A DNA stretch of 64,000 nt from Bradyrhizobium sp. G127 (lineage in GTDB: Bacteria > Pseudomonadota > Alphaproteobacteria > Rhizobiales > Xanthobacteraceae): assembly GCF_021502575.1 (NCBI RefSeq), contig NZ_JAKFGN010000001.1:2452326-2516325 (forward strand). Reading direction: 5' to 3'. The notes beneath the pieces are model-generated. The model ran no database searches and had not been told where the DNA came from. It saw only the letters and a list, made by a program, of their open reading frames with translations. Position numbers and translations under genes: made by a program. Positions 35,264-44,767 of the stretch are shown here, in pieces; the first letter of the stretch is position 1; each line of letters opens with the position of its first letter.

Positions 35264-36619
35264 TCAGGAGCCCTTGGTGTCGCCGGCGGTGAGGTAATGC
35301 TCAAGCCAGTGAATGTGGTAGTCGCCGTCGATGATGCTGGGCTCCCGAACCAGAGCCCGGAACAGCGGCAGCGTGGTTTCCACGCCGTCGACGACCATTT
35401 CATCCAGCGCGCGCCGCAGCCGCATCAGGCACTCACCGCGGGTCTTGCCGTGGACGATGAGCTTGCCGACCAGCGAGTCGTAGTAGGGGGGGATAACGTA
35501 GCCCTGATACACGGCTGAATCGATCCGCACGCCAAGTCCGCCGGGCGGATGGTACTGCATGATCTTGCCGGGCGAAGGCCGGAAGGAGACCGGGTTTTCC
35601 GCGTTGACGCGGCACTCGATCGAGTGACCGTTGATAACGATCTGGTCCTGCGTGCAGGGCAGGTCGCCGCCTGCGGCAACGCGAATCTGTTCGATCACAA
35701 GGTCGATGCCCGTGATCATCTCCGTCACGGGATGCTCGACCTGGATGCGCGTGTTCATTTCGATGAAATAGAACTCGCCGTCCTCGTAGAGGAATTCGAT
35801 GGTGCCAACGCCGAGATACTGCATCTCGCGCATGGCCTTGGCGCAGGTCTCGCCGATCTTCGCCCGTGCCGCTGCGTTCAGGATCGGTGAGGGACCTTCT
35901 TCCCAAACTTTTTGATGACGGCGCTGAAGCGAACAATCACGCTCGCCGAGATGGATCGCGCCGCCACGACCGTCGCCGAGAATCTGGATTTCGATGTGAC
36001 GCGGCTTGCCGAGATATTTTTCGAGGTAGACCGAGCCGTCGCCGAAGGCTGCCTTGGCTTCGTTGCTTGCGGTGGAGAGCGCCAGCATCAGGTCGGCCTC
36101 GGTGGGAGCAACCTTCATGCCGCGTCCGCCGCCGCCGGCTGCAGCCTTCACCAGAACAGGAAAGCCGATCTTCTTGGCGATGGCCATGGCATCGTCACCG
36201 GGGCCGACGCCGCCATCCGAGCCCGGTACCACGGGAATGCCGAGGCGCTTGGCGGTTTTCTTGGCTTCGATCTTGTCGCCCATCAGGCGGATATGTTCGG
36301 CCTTCGGGCCGATGAAATGCAGGTTGTGGTCGGCAAGAATTTCGGCGAAGCGCGCGTTCTCGGACAGGAAGCCGTAGCCGGGATGAACCGCGTCGGCACC
36401 GGTGATTTCACAGGCCGCGAGCAGCGCAGGCACATTCAGATAGCTGTCTTTCGCGGGCGGCGGTCCGATGCAGACGCTTTCGTCGGCAAGGCGGACATGC
36501 ATCGCATTCGCATCGGCGGTCGAATGAACCGCGACGGTCGCGATACCGAGTTCCTTGCACGCGCGCAGCACGCGCAATGCAATCTCGCCGCGATTGGCAA
36601 TCAGGATCTTGTCGAACAT
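35264..36619 (-). CDS. accC: Acetyl-CoA carboxylase biotin carboxylase subunit
   Basis: At 451 residues this is a standard AccC. It has the N-terminal pre-ATP-grasp domain (MFDKILIANRGEIALRVLRACKELGI), the Gly-rich ATP loop (VKAAAGGGGRGMKVA), the ERDCSLQRRHQK motif and the active-site stretch EFYFIEMNTRIQVEHPVTEM. It carboxylates biotin on AccB in the first step of fatty-acid synthesis. It follows accB on the same strand; the 116-base gap contains a palindromic repeat. Confidence 0.98.
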   Translation of the reverse strand: MFDKILIANRGEIALRVLRACKELGIATVAVHSTADANAMHVRLADESVCIGPPPAKDSYLNVPALLAACEITGADAVHPGYGFLSENARFAEILADHNLHFIGPKAEHIRLMGDKIEAKKTAKRLGIPVVPGSDGGVGPGDDAMAIAKKIGFPVLVKAAAGGGGRGMKVAPTEADLMLALSTASNEAKAAFGDGSVYLEKYLGKPRHIEIQILGDGRGGAIHLGERDCSLQRRHQKVWEEGPSPILNAAARAKIGETCAKAMREMQYLGVGTIEFLYEDGEFYFIEMNTRIQVEHPVTEMITGIDLVIEQIRVAAGGDLPCTQDQIVINGHSIECRVNAENPVSFRPSPGKIMQYHPPGGLGVRIDSAVYQGYVIPPYYDSLVGKLIVHGKTRGECLMRLRRALDEMVVDGVETTLPLFRALVREPSIIDGDYHIHWLEHYLTAGDTKGS

Positions 36620-36635
36620 TGTGCCTGCCTTGTCC

Positions 36636-36728
36636 CGTCATGCTGAGGAGCGAGCACTTGCGAGCCTCGAAGGGTGACGGCGCCTGATCCTTCGAGGCTC
36701 GGGCTGAGCTCGCACCTCAGGATAACGG
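36636..36728. repeat. Palindromic repeat, family A copy, inside the accB-accC operon
   Basis: Arms CGTCATGCTGAGGAGCGAG / CTCGCACCTCAGGATAACG enclose GCCTCGAAGG / CCTTCGAGGC. Related to the unit at 15331-15458 (same CTCGAAGG core and CCTGAGG-type ends). It nearly fills the accB-accC spacer and would be transcribed as a hairpin in the operon mRNA. Confidence 0.8.
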
Positions 36729-36735
36729 CGCGTTT

Positions 36736-37233
36736 CTATTCAATGATGACGAGTGGCTCGCCGAATTCGACGGGCTGGCCGTCTTCGACGAGGATTTGCG
36801 TGACCGTGCCGGCGCGCGTCGACGGAATCTGGTTCATCGTCTTCATCGCTTCGATGATGATGAGCGTATCGCCGACTTTCACCTTGCTGCCGACATCGAC
36901 GAACGGCTTCGCGCCGGGCTCGGAGGCGCGATATGCCGTGCCGACCATCGGAGAGGGGACCGCGCCGGGGTGCTTGGAGACATCGGCAGGTGCCGGGGCT
37001 GCCGCCGCGGCAGGCGCCTGCCCGGGAGCTGCTGCCGGTGCGGGCTGGTAGGCGACCGGCGCCGCCGCTGCGATGCTGATGTTGCGCGCGACCCGCAGGC
37101 GCAATCCGGCACGTTCGATCTCGATTTCCGTGAGATTGGTTTCGTCGAGCAACATTGCCAGTTCGCGAATGAGCTCGCGCTCATCGGCCGGTTTTGCTTT
37201 TGGGGTAGATGTGTCTTTCGGCGAAGAGGCCAT
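36736..37233 (-). CDS. accB: Acetyl-CoA carboxylase biotin carboxyl carrier protein
   Basis: This 165-residue protein has the N-terminal helical region ([21 protein letters not shown]), an Ala/Pro-rich linker (~55-85) and the C-terminal biotinyl domain with the target Lys131 in [12 protein letters not shown]. It carries CO2 from AccC to the carboxyltransferase. It is downstream of aroQ (37 bases) and upstream of accC on the same strand, the usual aroQ-accB-accC operon. Confidence 0.97.
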   Translation of the reverse strand: MASSPKDTSTPKAKPADERELIRELAMLLDETNLTEIEIERAGLRLRVARNISIAAAAPVAYQPAPAAAPGQAPAAAAAPAPADVSKHPGAVPSPMVGTAYRASEPGAKPFVDVGSKVKVGDTLIIIEAMKTMNQIPSTRAGTVTQILVEDGQPVEFGEPLVIIE

Positions 37234-37270
37234 GTGAAATCCGAAACTTTCTTAATTGATAAACGGGCGA

Positions 37271-37726
37271 TCAGGTTTGGGCCTGGGCGCCGATCTTGGC
37301 GGCGAGGCCGCTGATTGCGAGGCGATAGCCGTCGATACCGAAGCCGCACAAGGTGGCCACGGCGGCCGATGCGACGAAGGAGTGATGACGGAAACTCTCA
37401 CGCGCAAAGATATTGGAGACGTGAACTTCCACAGTCGGGATTTTGACTGCCATGAGCGCGTCGTGAAGCGCGATCGAGGTATGCGAATAACCGCCCGCGT
37501 TGATGATGATGCCTGCGGCTTTCTTCGCGCCGGCCTCATGAACGAAATCGATAAGTTCGCCTTCGCGGTTCGACTGGCGGCAATCGGCGGTCAGGCCAAA
37601 ACGTGCGGCGCTGTCGTGGCAGAGTTTTTCCACGTCGGCGAGCGTGTGACGGCCATAGGTTTCCGGCTCGCGGGTGCCGAGCAAATTGAGGTTCGGCCCG
37701 TTGAGCACGTAGATCGTCTTTGCCAT
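37271..37726 (-). CDS. aroQ: Type II 3-dehydroquinate dehydratase
   Basis: ATG 37726 ([17 protein letters not shown]) gives 151 residues, the usual size for Aro[19 protein letters not shown] carries the catalytic Arg and Tyr, [17 protein letters not shown] the substrate site, and [17 protein letters not shown] the catalytic His and lid. It makes 3-dehydroshikimate in aromatic amino-acid synthesis. The longer frame to 37858 has no family support. Confidence 0.97.
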   Translation of the reverse strand: MAKTIYVLNGPNLNLLGTREPETYGRHTLADVEKLCHDSAARFGLTADCRQSNREGELIDFVHEAGAKKAAGIIINAGGYSHTSIALHDALMAVKIPTVEVHVSNIFARESFRHHSFVASAAVATLCGFGIDGYRLAISGLAAKIGAQAQT

Positions 37727-37970
37727 CCGAAAACCAAATCCAGCAATGTCGGCGAAATGATGCGGAGCGCGCAGCTTCGGGCGGTTTATAGGCAACATGG
37801 GGCCGGTAGGGAAGCCTGAACGGCCGCTCCATCCCCGGTCAAATGGTTCAGAAATCACCTAAAAAGGCCGATGGAACGCGCGGAAATCGTTGGTTAACCA
37901 ATCTTAAGGAATGTTAATGGCGGGCGCACCCGGGCCGTCCCACCGGGCACATGGTCAGTGTTTCTTCGGA

Positions 37971-38735
37971 TCAGCACGCCGCCTTGCCGCAGCGGGCCTC
38001 GGAGATTTTCTTCGAAAGCCCCTCGACGCCCAATGCGCCGACCACCACGTCGCTGCCGATCACGTAGCTCGGCGTGCCGTTGAGGCCCATGTCTTCGGCG
38101 AGCTTGAAGTTCTCGTTGAGCGTGGCGCTGACCTCGGGGCTGACGATATCCTTTTCGAGCCGGGCCATGTCGAGGCCGGCATCCTTGGCGGCCGCCATCG
38201 CGCGAGCCTTGTCGGCCTGTCCGCGGCTGTTCAGCAGCTTCTGGTGGAAGTCGAGATACTTCTTGCCGGTGGGGTCCTGCATGCGAACCGCAACTGCGAC
38301 CTGTGCCGCCTCCACAGAGCCCGGTCCTAACACCGGGAATTCCTTCAGCACGACGCGCAGCTTGGGATCTGCCTTCATCAGCTCCAGCATGTCGTTCATC
38401 GCACGTTTGCAATAGCCGCAATTGTAGTCGAAGAACTCGACGAAATTGACGTCGCCGCTGCGATTGCCGACCACGACGCCGCGCGGCGAATTGAAGATCA
38501 CCTCTGCATTTCGCTTGACCGCGGCGCGATGCTTTTCAACTTCCACCGCCGTCTGGCGCTTGGTGAGCTCGGCCGACATTTCCTCAAGCACTTCGGGGTT
38601 CGCGACCAGATAGTCCTTGATGATCTTCTGAATTTCGCTGCGCTGGCTGTCAGTGAACGTCTGCGCATGCGAAACCACGGGCAGGCCAATCACGAGCGCG
38701 AAGGCGTAGGGAGCAAGAAAGCGAAGCGAGCGCAT
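37971..38735 (-). CDS. Periplasmic DsbA-family thiol oxidoreductase
   Basis: ATG 38735 gives 254 residues with a signal peptide (MRSLRFLAPYAFALVIGLPVVSHAQ) and a helical N-terminal region (~30-75, as in ScsC-like proteins, possibly for oligomerisation). A thioredoxin-fold DsbA domain follows with the active site Cys106-Gly-Tyr-Cys109 (FFDYNCGYCKRAM) and the cis-Pro in GTPSYVIG. It also has a second Cys pair at the extreme C-terminus (RCGKAAC). It probably forms or isomerises disulfides in the periplasm. It follows the M48/TPR gene by 44 bases on the same strand, likely one transcript. Confidence 0.9.
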   Translation of the reverse strand: MRSLRFLAPYAFALVIGLPVVSHAQTFTDSQRSEIQKIIKDYLVANPEVLEEMSAELTKRQTAVEVEKHRAAVKRNAEVIFNSPRGVVVGNRSGDVNFVEFFDYNCGYCKRAMNDMLELMKADPKLRVVLKEFPVLGPGSVEAAQVAVAVRMQDPTGKKYLDFHQKLLNSRGQADKARAMAAAKDAGLDMARLEKDIVSPEVSATLNENFKLAEDMGLNGTPSYVIGSDVVVGALGVEGLSKKISEARCGKAAC

Positions 38736-38779
38736 GAGATTTCCTTCGGGACTGTGTTGGACCGGGCAGGGGCCGGAGT

Positions 38780-40222
38780 TCAATTCTTTATCGGCTTCGT
38801 GTTGACGATGTCGTCGGCCTTGACCCAACCGGGGGTGCCGATGGCGAACCGCGTCTTGGCGCGCGAGGCGAGATCCCGCGCCGTCTTCTGGTCGCCGCGT
38901 AAAAAGGCCGCCTGCGCAGAGGCGAGATCGGCTTCCGCGTAATCGCCCTTGCGACCATAAGCCATTGCGAGCTGGGAGTATCCAAGCGCGGCTTCCGGTT
39001 CCCGGGACAATGCGGCGCGTAGAATCTTGATCGCCTCCTCTGCGTAGCCCTTATTCTCCGATGCCACCAAGGCCTGGCCAAGTAACATCTCGATGAGCGG
39101 CACGTTGCCTGATAACTGTACGGCTTTGCGGAGCGGGGCGATGGCCTCATTTGGTTTGCCGCCCTCCAGCAGCGCCTGTCCCCTCAGCTCGTAAAAATAA
39201 GGGTTGCTGGGCTGGACGCGGATCAAGGCGTCGATCAGGGCCAGTGCGTTGCGCAGGTCGCCGTGGCGATAAGCGGCGATGGCGCGGGCGTAGCGCGCGG
39301 GCAGGCTGTCGTTCGATGCCGGATAGCGGCGGTAGACGGTGTCCGCACGCTCCATGAAGCCCGATACCTTGGCACGCATCATGTCGTGGCGAAGCTGCAA
39401 GGCTGCATCGTCCTTCTTGTCCCAATAGGGACTCGATTGCGCCAGTTCCTGTAAGGCCCTCACGCGTTCGGCGGGCATCGGATGGGACTGGTTGTAAGGA
39501 TCAGCACCGGCTGATGCGTAGAGCGATTGCTCCGAAAACCGCTTGAAGGTCTCGTACATTCCCTTGGCGGACTGCCCCGTGGCGTTGAGAAACTTCACGG
39601 CCGCCTTGTCGGCGTTTTCTTCCTGCTGTCTCTGGTAGGAGAGCATCGTGCGCATGATGGCGGCTTGTGGAGCCGCGACTGCTGCCGCGCCAGCATTTCC
39701 GGCGCCGGCTCGCCCGCCCGCAACCGCAGCTCCCAGACCGAGCAGCATGGCGATGATCATCTGGGTCTGCGCACGTGCAACCTGCTCGCGCAATTTTGAG
39801 AGATGGCCGCCCGCAAGGTGGCCTGTTTCATGGGCCAGCACGCCGATGATCTGATTGGGCGTGTCGGACTCGCGCAAAGCGCCGTAGTTCACGAAAATGC
39901 GGCGGCCGTCGGCGACGAACGCGTTGAACGTCGGGTCGTTGATGATGACGACCTGGATGTTCTGTTTTTCCAGACCGGCCGCGCGCAGGATCGGACGAGT
40001 GTAGTCACGCAGGAGCTGCTCGGTTTCAGCGTCGCGCAGCAGCGGCGGGCCGCCCTGTTGTGCATGCACCGGCCATGATGCCGCCAGCATCGCTGCCGCG
40101 GTCACCACGGCTGTCGCGCGCCGTCCCAACGACCGGCCAAACCGCAGGGCTGGCGCACGAATTCGCGATGCGCCGATACGCTGCGATAATTCGGCCGGCG
40201 CGGGCAGGAGGGCATTTGTCAT
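38780..40222 (-). CDS. BepA-like M48 metalloprotease with TPR repeats
   Basis: ATG 40222 gives 480 residues: a secretion signal at ~35-55 (RRATAVVTAAAMLAASWPVHAQ) and an M48 zinc protease domain with His131-Glu132-x2-His135 (VLAHETGHLAGGHL) and the third-ligand Glu region (QRQQEENADKAAVKFL). The C-terminal half is built of TPR repeats (ALALIDALIRVQPSNPYFYELRGQALLEGGKP and similar, split). The layout equals E. coli BepA/YfgC, which assists outer-membrane protein assembly and LptD maturation. The longer frame upstream (to 40546) has no family support and runs into the aminotransferase promoter. Confidence 0.92.
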   Translation of the reverse strand: MTNALLPAPAELSQRIGASRIRAPALRFGRSLGRRATAVVTAAAMLAASWPVHAQQGGPPLLRDAETEQLLRDYTRPILRAAGLEKQNIQVVIINDPTFNAFVADGRRIFVNYGALRESDTPNQIIGVLAHETGHLAGGHLSKLREQVARAQTQMIIAMLLGLGAAVAGGRAGAGNAGAAAVAAPQAAIMRTMLSYQRQQEENADKAAVKFLNATGQSAKGMYETFKRFSEQSLYASAGADPYNQSHPMPAERVRALQELAQSSPYWDKKDDAALQLRHDMMRAKVSGFMERADTVYRRYPASNDSLPARYARAIAAYRHGDLRNALALIDALIRVQPSNPYFYELRGQALLEGGKPNEAIAPLRKAVQLSGNVPLIEMLLGQALVASENKGYAEEAIKILRAALSREPEAALGYSQLAMAYGRKGDYAEADLASAQAAFLRGDQKTARDLASRAKTRFAIGTPGWVKADDIVNTKPIKN

Positions 40223-40551
40223 GACTTGGTCAGCGGCATCGAGCGGTTTGCAAATTTGGCAATGGAGCGGCGACATGTAGGGTGCTAAATCAATATCTAA
40301 CAAGACGCCGAATGCGGCAGGACAACGGCGCGGTATTGCACGCTTGGCTGGCGTGCCGCCCCTCCGGGAGATAGCAGATTTCATGCTCGTGTGGGGGGCG
40401 CAAGTCCGTATGACTTCTACAGCACGCACATTTTCGGATTTGCGAACCCAAACCACACGAGAATTGCAATTTTCCAGTGTCCTTTTGAATCCGAAGTTCG
40501 GTATGGAGAGGGCTGCAATATGAGGCGAACTTCGGATTCGGGACACTGGTT
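40223..40551. other. Divergent intergenic region between the M48 and aminotransferase genes
   Basis: About 330 bases with no convincing gene. The right end contains a strong long inverted repeat (40474-40549) that reaches within two bases of the aminotransferase start codon; the left part has no recognisable motif. Confidence 0.55.
40474..40549. repeat. Long inverted repeat abutting the aminotransferase start
   Basis: The arms CCAGTGTCC-TTTT-GAATCCGAAGTTCG and CGAACTTCGGATTC-G-GGACACTGG are perfectly complementary over 14 + 9 bases, broken only by TTTT versus G, with a 25-base loop. In RNA it would form a stable hairpin covering the ribosome-binding region of the GTG start at 40552. Confidence 0.85.
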
Positions 40552-41736
40552 GTGACGCTCACAGACAAGGCAAGAGGCCTTTGGAAGCCTTCCACCCGCG
40601 GCAATGTACCGCCATTCATGGTGATGGACGTGATGGCCGCGGCCGCCAGAATCGAGGCCGCGGGGGGAAACGTGATTCACATGGAGGTTGGCCAGCCGGC
40701 GGCGCCAGCGCCCAAGACCGCCATCGCTGCGGCTCGCGCGGCGCTCGACATCGGAAAAATCGATTACACGGCCGCGGTCGGCATTCCATCATTGCGCCGG
40801 CGAATCGCGCGCCATTATCGCGAGACCTATGCGCAGGAGGTTGATCCCGCGCGCATCGTGATTACCACCGGCTCGTCCGGAGCTTTTGTGCTGGCCTTCC
40901 TGTCTGCATTTGAACCTGGCGACCGGGTTGCGATCGCGTCGCCAGGCTATCCGCCATATCGTCATATCCTGCACGCTCTCGGATGCGAGCCGGTCCTGAT
41001 CGAAACCACCAGCGAGGCGCGGCATGCCCTCACCGGCGAGATGCTGCTGGAGGCGCATCGCAGGACGCCCCTGAAAGGCGTGCTGGTTGCAAGCCCGGCC
41101 AATCCGACCGGCACCATGATGACGCGCGAGGCGATGGCGGATCTGATGGCCGCCGCCGACAGTGCCGGCATCCGGTTCGTTTCCGACGAGATCTATCACG
41201 GCCTCGACTACGCGTTTCCAGCGGTGACCGCAGCGGAGCTTTCGCCGGAGGCGATCATCATCAATTCGTTCTCGAAATACTTCTGCATGACGGGCTGGCG
41301 CGTTGGCTGGATTGTCGTGCCCGAAGGGCTGATGCGTTCGGTCGAAACGCTGCAGCAGAATCTCTCGATTTCTGTGCCGACGCTCTCCCAGATCGCGGCT
41401 GAAGCGGCATTCGATGGGCGTGCGGAGATGGACGTCATTAAGCACGGCTACGAGGAAAACCGCCGGATCCTGATGGAAGGGTTGCCGAAAGTCGGGCTGA
41501 CCGAGTTTCTGCCGGTCGATGGCGCGTTTTATCTCTACGCCGACGTCTCGAAATTCAACCCCGACAGTTTCGAATTCGCCAAGACGATGCTGCAGCAGGC
41601 GCATGTGGCGGCGACACCGGGGATCGATTTCGATCCGTTCCACGGGAAATCATTCGTGCGTTTTTCGTATTCGCGCTCGACACAGGAAATCACCGAGGCG
41701 GTTGCGCGCATCGCGCGCTGGCTCGGGACCGGTTGA
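40552..41736 (+). CDS. Pyridoxal-phosphate aminotransferase (class I/II, aspartate-type)
   Basis: This 394-residue protein is a fold-type I aminotransferase: VPPFMVMDVMAAAARIEAAGG at the N-terminus, VIHMEVGQPAAPAPK, the ITTGSSGAFVLAF cofactor loop, ASPANPTGTMM and the PLP-binding Lys in INSFSKYFCMTGWRVGW, ending with FVRFSYSRSTQEI. It transfers amino groups between amino acids and 2-oxo acids; the substrate is not certain. The start is GTG at 40552: the N-terminal motif excludes the later ATGs, but no clear ribosome site is visible, because this region lies in the hairpin described above. Confidence 0.9.
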   Translation: MTLTDKARGLWKPSTRGNVPPFMVMDVMAAAARIEAAGGNVIHMEVGQPAAPAPKTAIAAARAALDIGKIDYTAAVGIPSLRRRIARHYRETYAQEVDPARIVITTGSSGAFVLAFLSAFEPGDRVAIASPGYPPYRHILHALGCEPVLIETTSEARHALTGEMLLEAHRRTPLKGVLVASPANPTGTMMTREAMADLMAAADSAGIRFVSDEIYHGLDYAFPAVTAAELSPEAIIINSFSKYFCMTGWRVGWIVVPEGLMRSVETLQQNLSISVPTLSQIAAEAAFDGRAEMDVIKHGYEENRRILMEGLPKVGLTEFLPVDGAFYLYADVSKFNPDSFEFAKTMLQQAHVAATPGIDFDPFHGKSFVRFSYSRSTQEITEAVARIARWLGTG

Positions 41737-41763
41737 TTGTTGCCGATATAACCACCCACGACG

Positions 41764-41798
41764 AAAAACGCCCGCTTCGCAGCGGGCGTTTTGTTTTG
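41764..41798. terminator. Bidirectional terminator between aminotransferase and rne
   Basis: AAAACGCCCGCT-TCGC-AGCGGGCGTTTT is a 12-bp perfect stem with A and T tracts at both ends, between two convergent genes. Confidence 0.92.
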
Positions 41799-41812
41799 CC
41801 TGTATTGCTCAG

Positions 41813-44767
41813 TTACTCGCCGCGGCGCGACCACCAGCCAGCCCGGCGCGGCGCCGGCTCGGGAGCGGCTTCAGGCTCTGGCGAAGCGGCAGGCTCGCTC
41901 GACGCCGGTGTCTGAACCGGAGCCGGGGCGGATTCCTGCTTTGAACTGTCGCCAAAGAAGAAGCTCACCTTCTCGCGAACGGTGGACCGTTTCCGCGGAG
42001 CTTCCGCAGGCCCATCTTCGGATGTGGAGACGGGATGTGAGACCGGTTGCGGAGAAGGCACCATCGGGCGCTCCTCGCGAGCCGGCTCGGACGGATACGA
42101 CAGATCGGCGGCTGCTTCACTCACCTCGGATTCCGGCAAAGGTCCCAGGTCGTCAGCAATCGACGAGACGATTCCTTCACGAGGCTGGTCGCCTTCGGCC
42201 CCGCCAGGTTCGTTGCCCCCACGCCGGCGACGTCCCCCACGGCGGCCACGGCGGCGCGGACGGCGTTCGCCATTCGGCTCCTGTTCAGCGCGAACTTCGC
42301 CGTTTTGTTCCTCGGACTCGTCGTCGCCTTCATCGCTGTCACTGGCTTCGCCGACGGCGTCATCCAGCGGCGCAATCCCCGACGCGTCGCCCCGATCGGA
42401 AGCCTGCGCGCCTTCGCGGGCTTCTCCGCCACGCCCACGCCGCCGGCGGCGGCGTTTGCGGCGCGGACCTTCCTCGCCTTCAGCGACGGGGGCACCTTCC
42501 GCAGGTGTCGTCTCGGCCGCTTCCTCGTCGTCGCCTTCGAACTCCGCCTCGGCTTCGAATGTTTCGTCTTCCACGTACTCGTAGGTGTCTTCCACGGCAG
42601 CAGGGAAGGCTGCGACCTGTGCCGCTAGGATTGCCTTGGCAGCTTCCAGCGTATGCACGGCTTCGCCACGATCGATGACGAAGGACTGTTGACCGCTGAT
42701 GGTCGGATCGGCGATCACGGCGAGCGTGACCTTAAAGCTGTTTTCAAGATCGCGCAGATGGCCACGCTTGTGGTTCAGCACATAGAGCGCGACATCGGTC
42801 CGCGTGCGCACGGTGAGATTGTGGGTCGGCCCCTTCATCAGGGTTTCTTCCAGGCCGCGCAGCAGTTGCAGGGCGACGGATGAAACCGAGCGGACATGTC
42901 CGGAGCCGCCGCAATGCGGGCAGGGCTCGGTGGAGCTTTCCAGCACGCTGGCACGGATGCGCTGGCGCGACATTTCGAGCAGGCCGAAATGCGAGATCCG
43001 GCCGACCTGGATGCGCGCGCGATCCTGCCGCAGGCAATCGCTCATCTTGCGTTCGACGGCGCGGTTGTTGCGCTTCTCGTCCATGTCGATGAAGTCGATG
43101 ACGATCAAACCCGCGAGATCGCGCAGACGGAGCTGCCGTGCGACTTCCTCGGCTGCTTCAAGATTGGTCTTGAGCGCGGTGTCCTCGATGTGATGTTCGC
43201 GCGTGGACCGGCCCGAGTTGACGTCGATCGAAACCAGCGCTTCGGTCTGGTTGATGACGATGTAACCGCCGGATCGCAACGTCACCGTCGGCGAGAACAT
43301 CGCGTCGAGCTGGCTCTCGACGCCCATGCGCGAGAACAGCGGCTGGCCGTCCCGGTACTGCTTCACCGCCCGCACATTGGTCGGCATCAGCATCTTCATG
43401 AAGTCGCGCGCCTCGTTGTAACCGGCCTCGCCGGCGACCAGGACTTCGTCGATTTCCTTGTTGTAGAGGTCGCGCAGCGAGCGCTTGATCAGCGAGCCTT
43501 CCTCGTAAACGAGAGTAGGGGCCTGCGACTTCAGCGTGGTGTCACGGACGGTTTCCCACATCCGGATCAGATACTCGAAATCGCGCTTGATTTCCGGCTT
43601 GGTGCGCGAGGCGCCCGCCGTGCGCAGGATGATCCCCATGCCTTCCGGCACATCGAGATCCTGCACCACGTCCTTGAGACGGTTGCGATCCTGCGCCGAG
43701 GTGATCTTGCGGCTGATGCCGCCGCCGCGCGCCGTGTTGGGCATCAGCACCGCATAGCGGCCGGCGAGCGAGAGGTACGTCGTCAGCGCCGCACCTTTGT
43801 TGCCGCGCTCCTCTTTCACAACCTGAACCAGCATCACCTGGCGGCGCTTGATAACTTCTTGAATCTTGTACTGACGGCGTGGGCGGAAGGCGCGTTCCGG
43901 CACTTCTTCCAGCACATCGTCGCCACCAACTGACTCGACGACATCTTCTTCGGCGTCGTCGCCGTCTTCATCGTCCTCGCCGTCGTCATCCGCATCGTCG
44001 GCGTGACGCTCTTCCTGATGCTCGTCGCCGTGAGCGGCGATGCTGTCGCGAGATTCGTTATCGTCGTGATGGTTATGTTCGCCGTCATTCGCGTGGTCGT
44101 CGGACGACTGCGGCGGAGCGGCTTCTGCTGCGGATTGTTCTGGGGATGCTGCTACGACGTGTTCCGCATCGTCGGCGTGATGTTCTTGCTGGTGGTCGTC
44201 GCCACGCGGAGCCACCGCCGCGACCTCATGAGCTTCTTCGTGCTCGGGCGCATCGGCATGATGTTCGTAGTCGACATGCGCGTCGTCGTGGGGATGGTCC
44301 GGCGTGTGATCGCCCACCTGCGCAGTATCCGCTTCCGGTGCACCAGCCTCCGTCTCCGGGCCGGTGCCCTCGATGATCTCGCTCTGCACCCGCTCGCCGC
44401 TGCTGCGTCGCCGAGAATTGCGATGGCGGGACCGGCGGCGGCTGGAACGGTTTTCTGATTCTTCCTCGGCCTCGCGATGCGCGCGCTCGTCGGCCTCGAT
44501 CAGCGCTTGGCGATCGGCAACCGGGATTTGATAATAGTCGGGATGGATTTCGCTGAAGGCGAGAAAGCCATGCCGATTGCCGCCATACTCGATGAAGGCG
44601 GCCTGCAGCGACGGCTCGACGCGCGTGACCTTGGCGAGATAGATGTTCCCGCGCAGTTGCTTGCGCTGCGCAGACTCGAAATCAAATTCCTCGACGCGAT
44701 TTCCGCGCACCACAACCACCCGGGTCTCTTCCGGATGGGTGGCATCGATCAGCATTTTGTTGGGCAT
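41813..44767 (-). CDS. rne: Ribonuclease E/G with His/Asp-rich insertion in the S1 domain
   Basis: From MPNKMLIDATHPEETRV (ATG 44767; ATG 44779 is an alternative) the protein has ~984 residues. The S1 domain is split: its first strands (LRGNIYLAKVTRVEPSLQAAFIEYG) are followed by an insert of ~200 residues (about 92-298). The insert is first Arg-rich, then very rich in His, Asp and Glu (19 His between 154 and 255). The S1 domain then resumes (VMLVQVVKEERGNKGAALTTYLSLAGRY, split). The catalytic Mg site is in GLIVIDFIDMDEKRNNRAV and the zinc-link in CPHCGGSGHV. The disordered C-terminus has Arg-rich RNA-binding patches. It starts mRNA decay and rRNA/tRNA processing. Confidence 0.96.
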   Translation of the reverse strand: MPNKMLIDATHPEETRVVVVRGNRVEEFDFESAQRKQLRGNIYLAKVTRVEPSLQAAFIEYGGNRHGFLAFSEIHPDYYQIPVADRQALIEADERAHREAEEESENRSSRRRSRHRNSRRRSSGERVQSEIIEGTGPETEAGAPEADTAQVGDHTPDHPHDDAHVDYEHHADAPEHEEAHEVAAVAPRGDDHQQEHHADDAEHVVAASPEQSAAEAAPPQSSDDHANDGEHNHHDDNESRDSIAAHGDEHQEERHADDADDDGEDDEDGDDAEEDVVESVGGDDVLEEVPERAFRPRRQYKIQEVIKRRQVMLVQVVKEERGNKGAALTTYLSLAGRYAVLMPNTARGGGISRKITSAQDRNRLKDVVQDLDVPEGMGIILRTAGASRTKPEIKRDFEYLIRMWETVRDTTLKSQAPTLVYEEGSLIKRSLRDLYNKEIDEVLVAGEAGYNEARDFMKMLMPTNVRAVKQYRDGQPLFSRMGVESQLDAMFSPTVTLRSGGYIVINQTEALVSIDVNSGRSTREHHIEDTALKTNLEAAEEVARQLRLRDLAGLIVIDFIDMDEKRNNRAVERKMSDCLRQDRARIQVGRISHFGLLEMSRQRIRASVLESSTEPCPHCGGSGHVRSVSSVALQLLRGLEETLMKGPTHNLTVRTRTDVALYVLNHKRGHLRDLENSFKVTLAVIADPTISGQQSFVIDRGEAVHTLEAAKAILAAQVAAFPAAVEDTYEYVEDETFEAEAEFEGDDEEAAETTPAEGAPVAEGEEGPRRKRRRRRRGRGGEAREGAQASDRGDASGIAPLDDAVGEASDSDEGDDESEEQNGEVRAEQEPNGERRPRRRGRRGGRRRRGGNEPGGAEGDQPREGIVSSIADDLGPLPESEVSEAAADLSYPSEPAREERPMVPSPQPVSHPVSTSEDGPAEAPRKRSTVREKVSFFFGDSSKQESAPAPVQTPASSEPAASPEPEAAPEPAPRRAGWWSRRGE

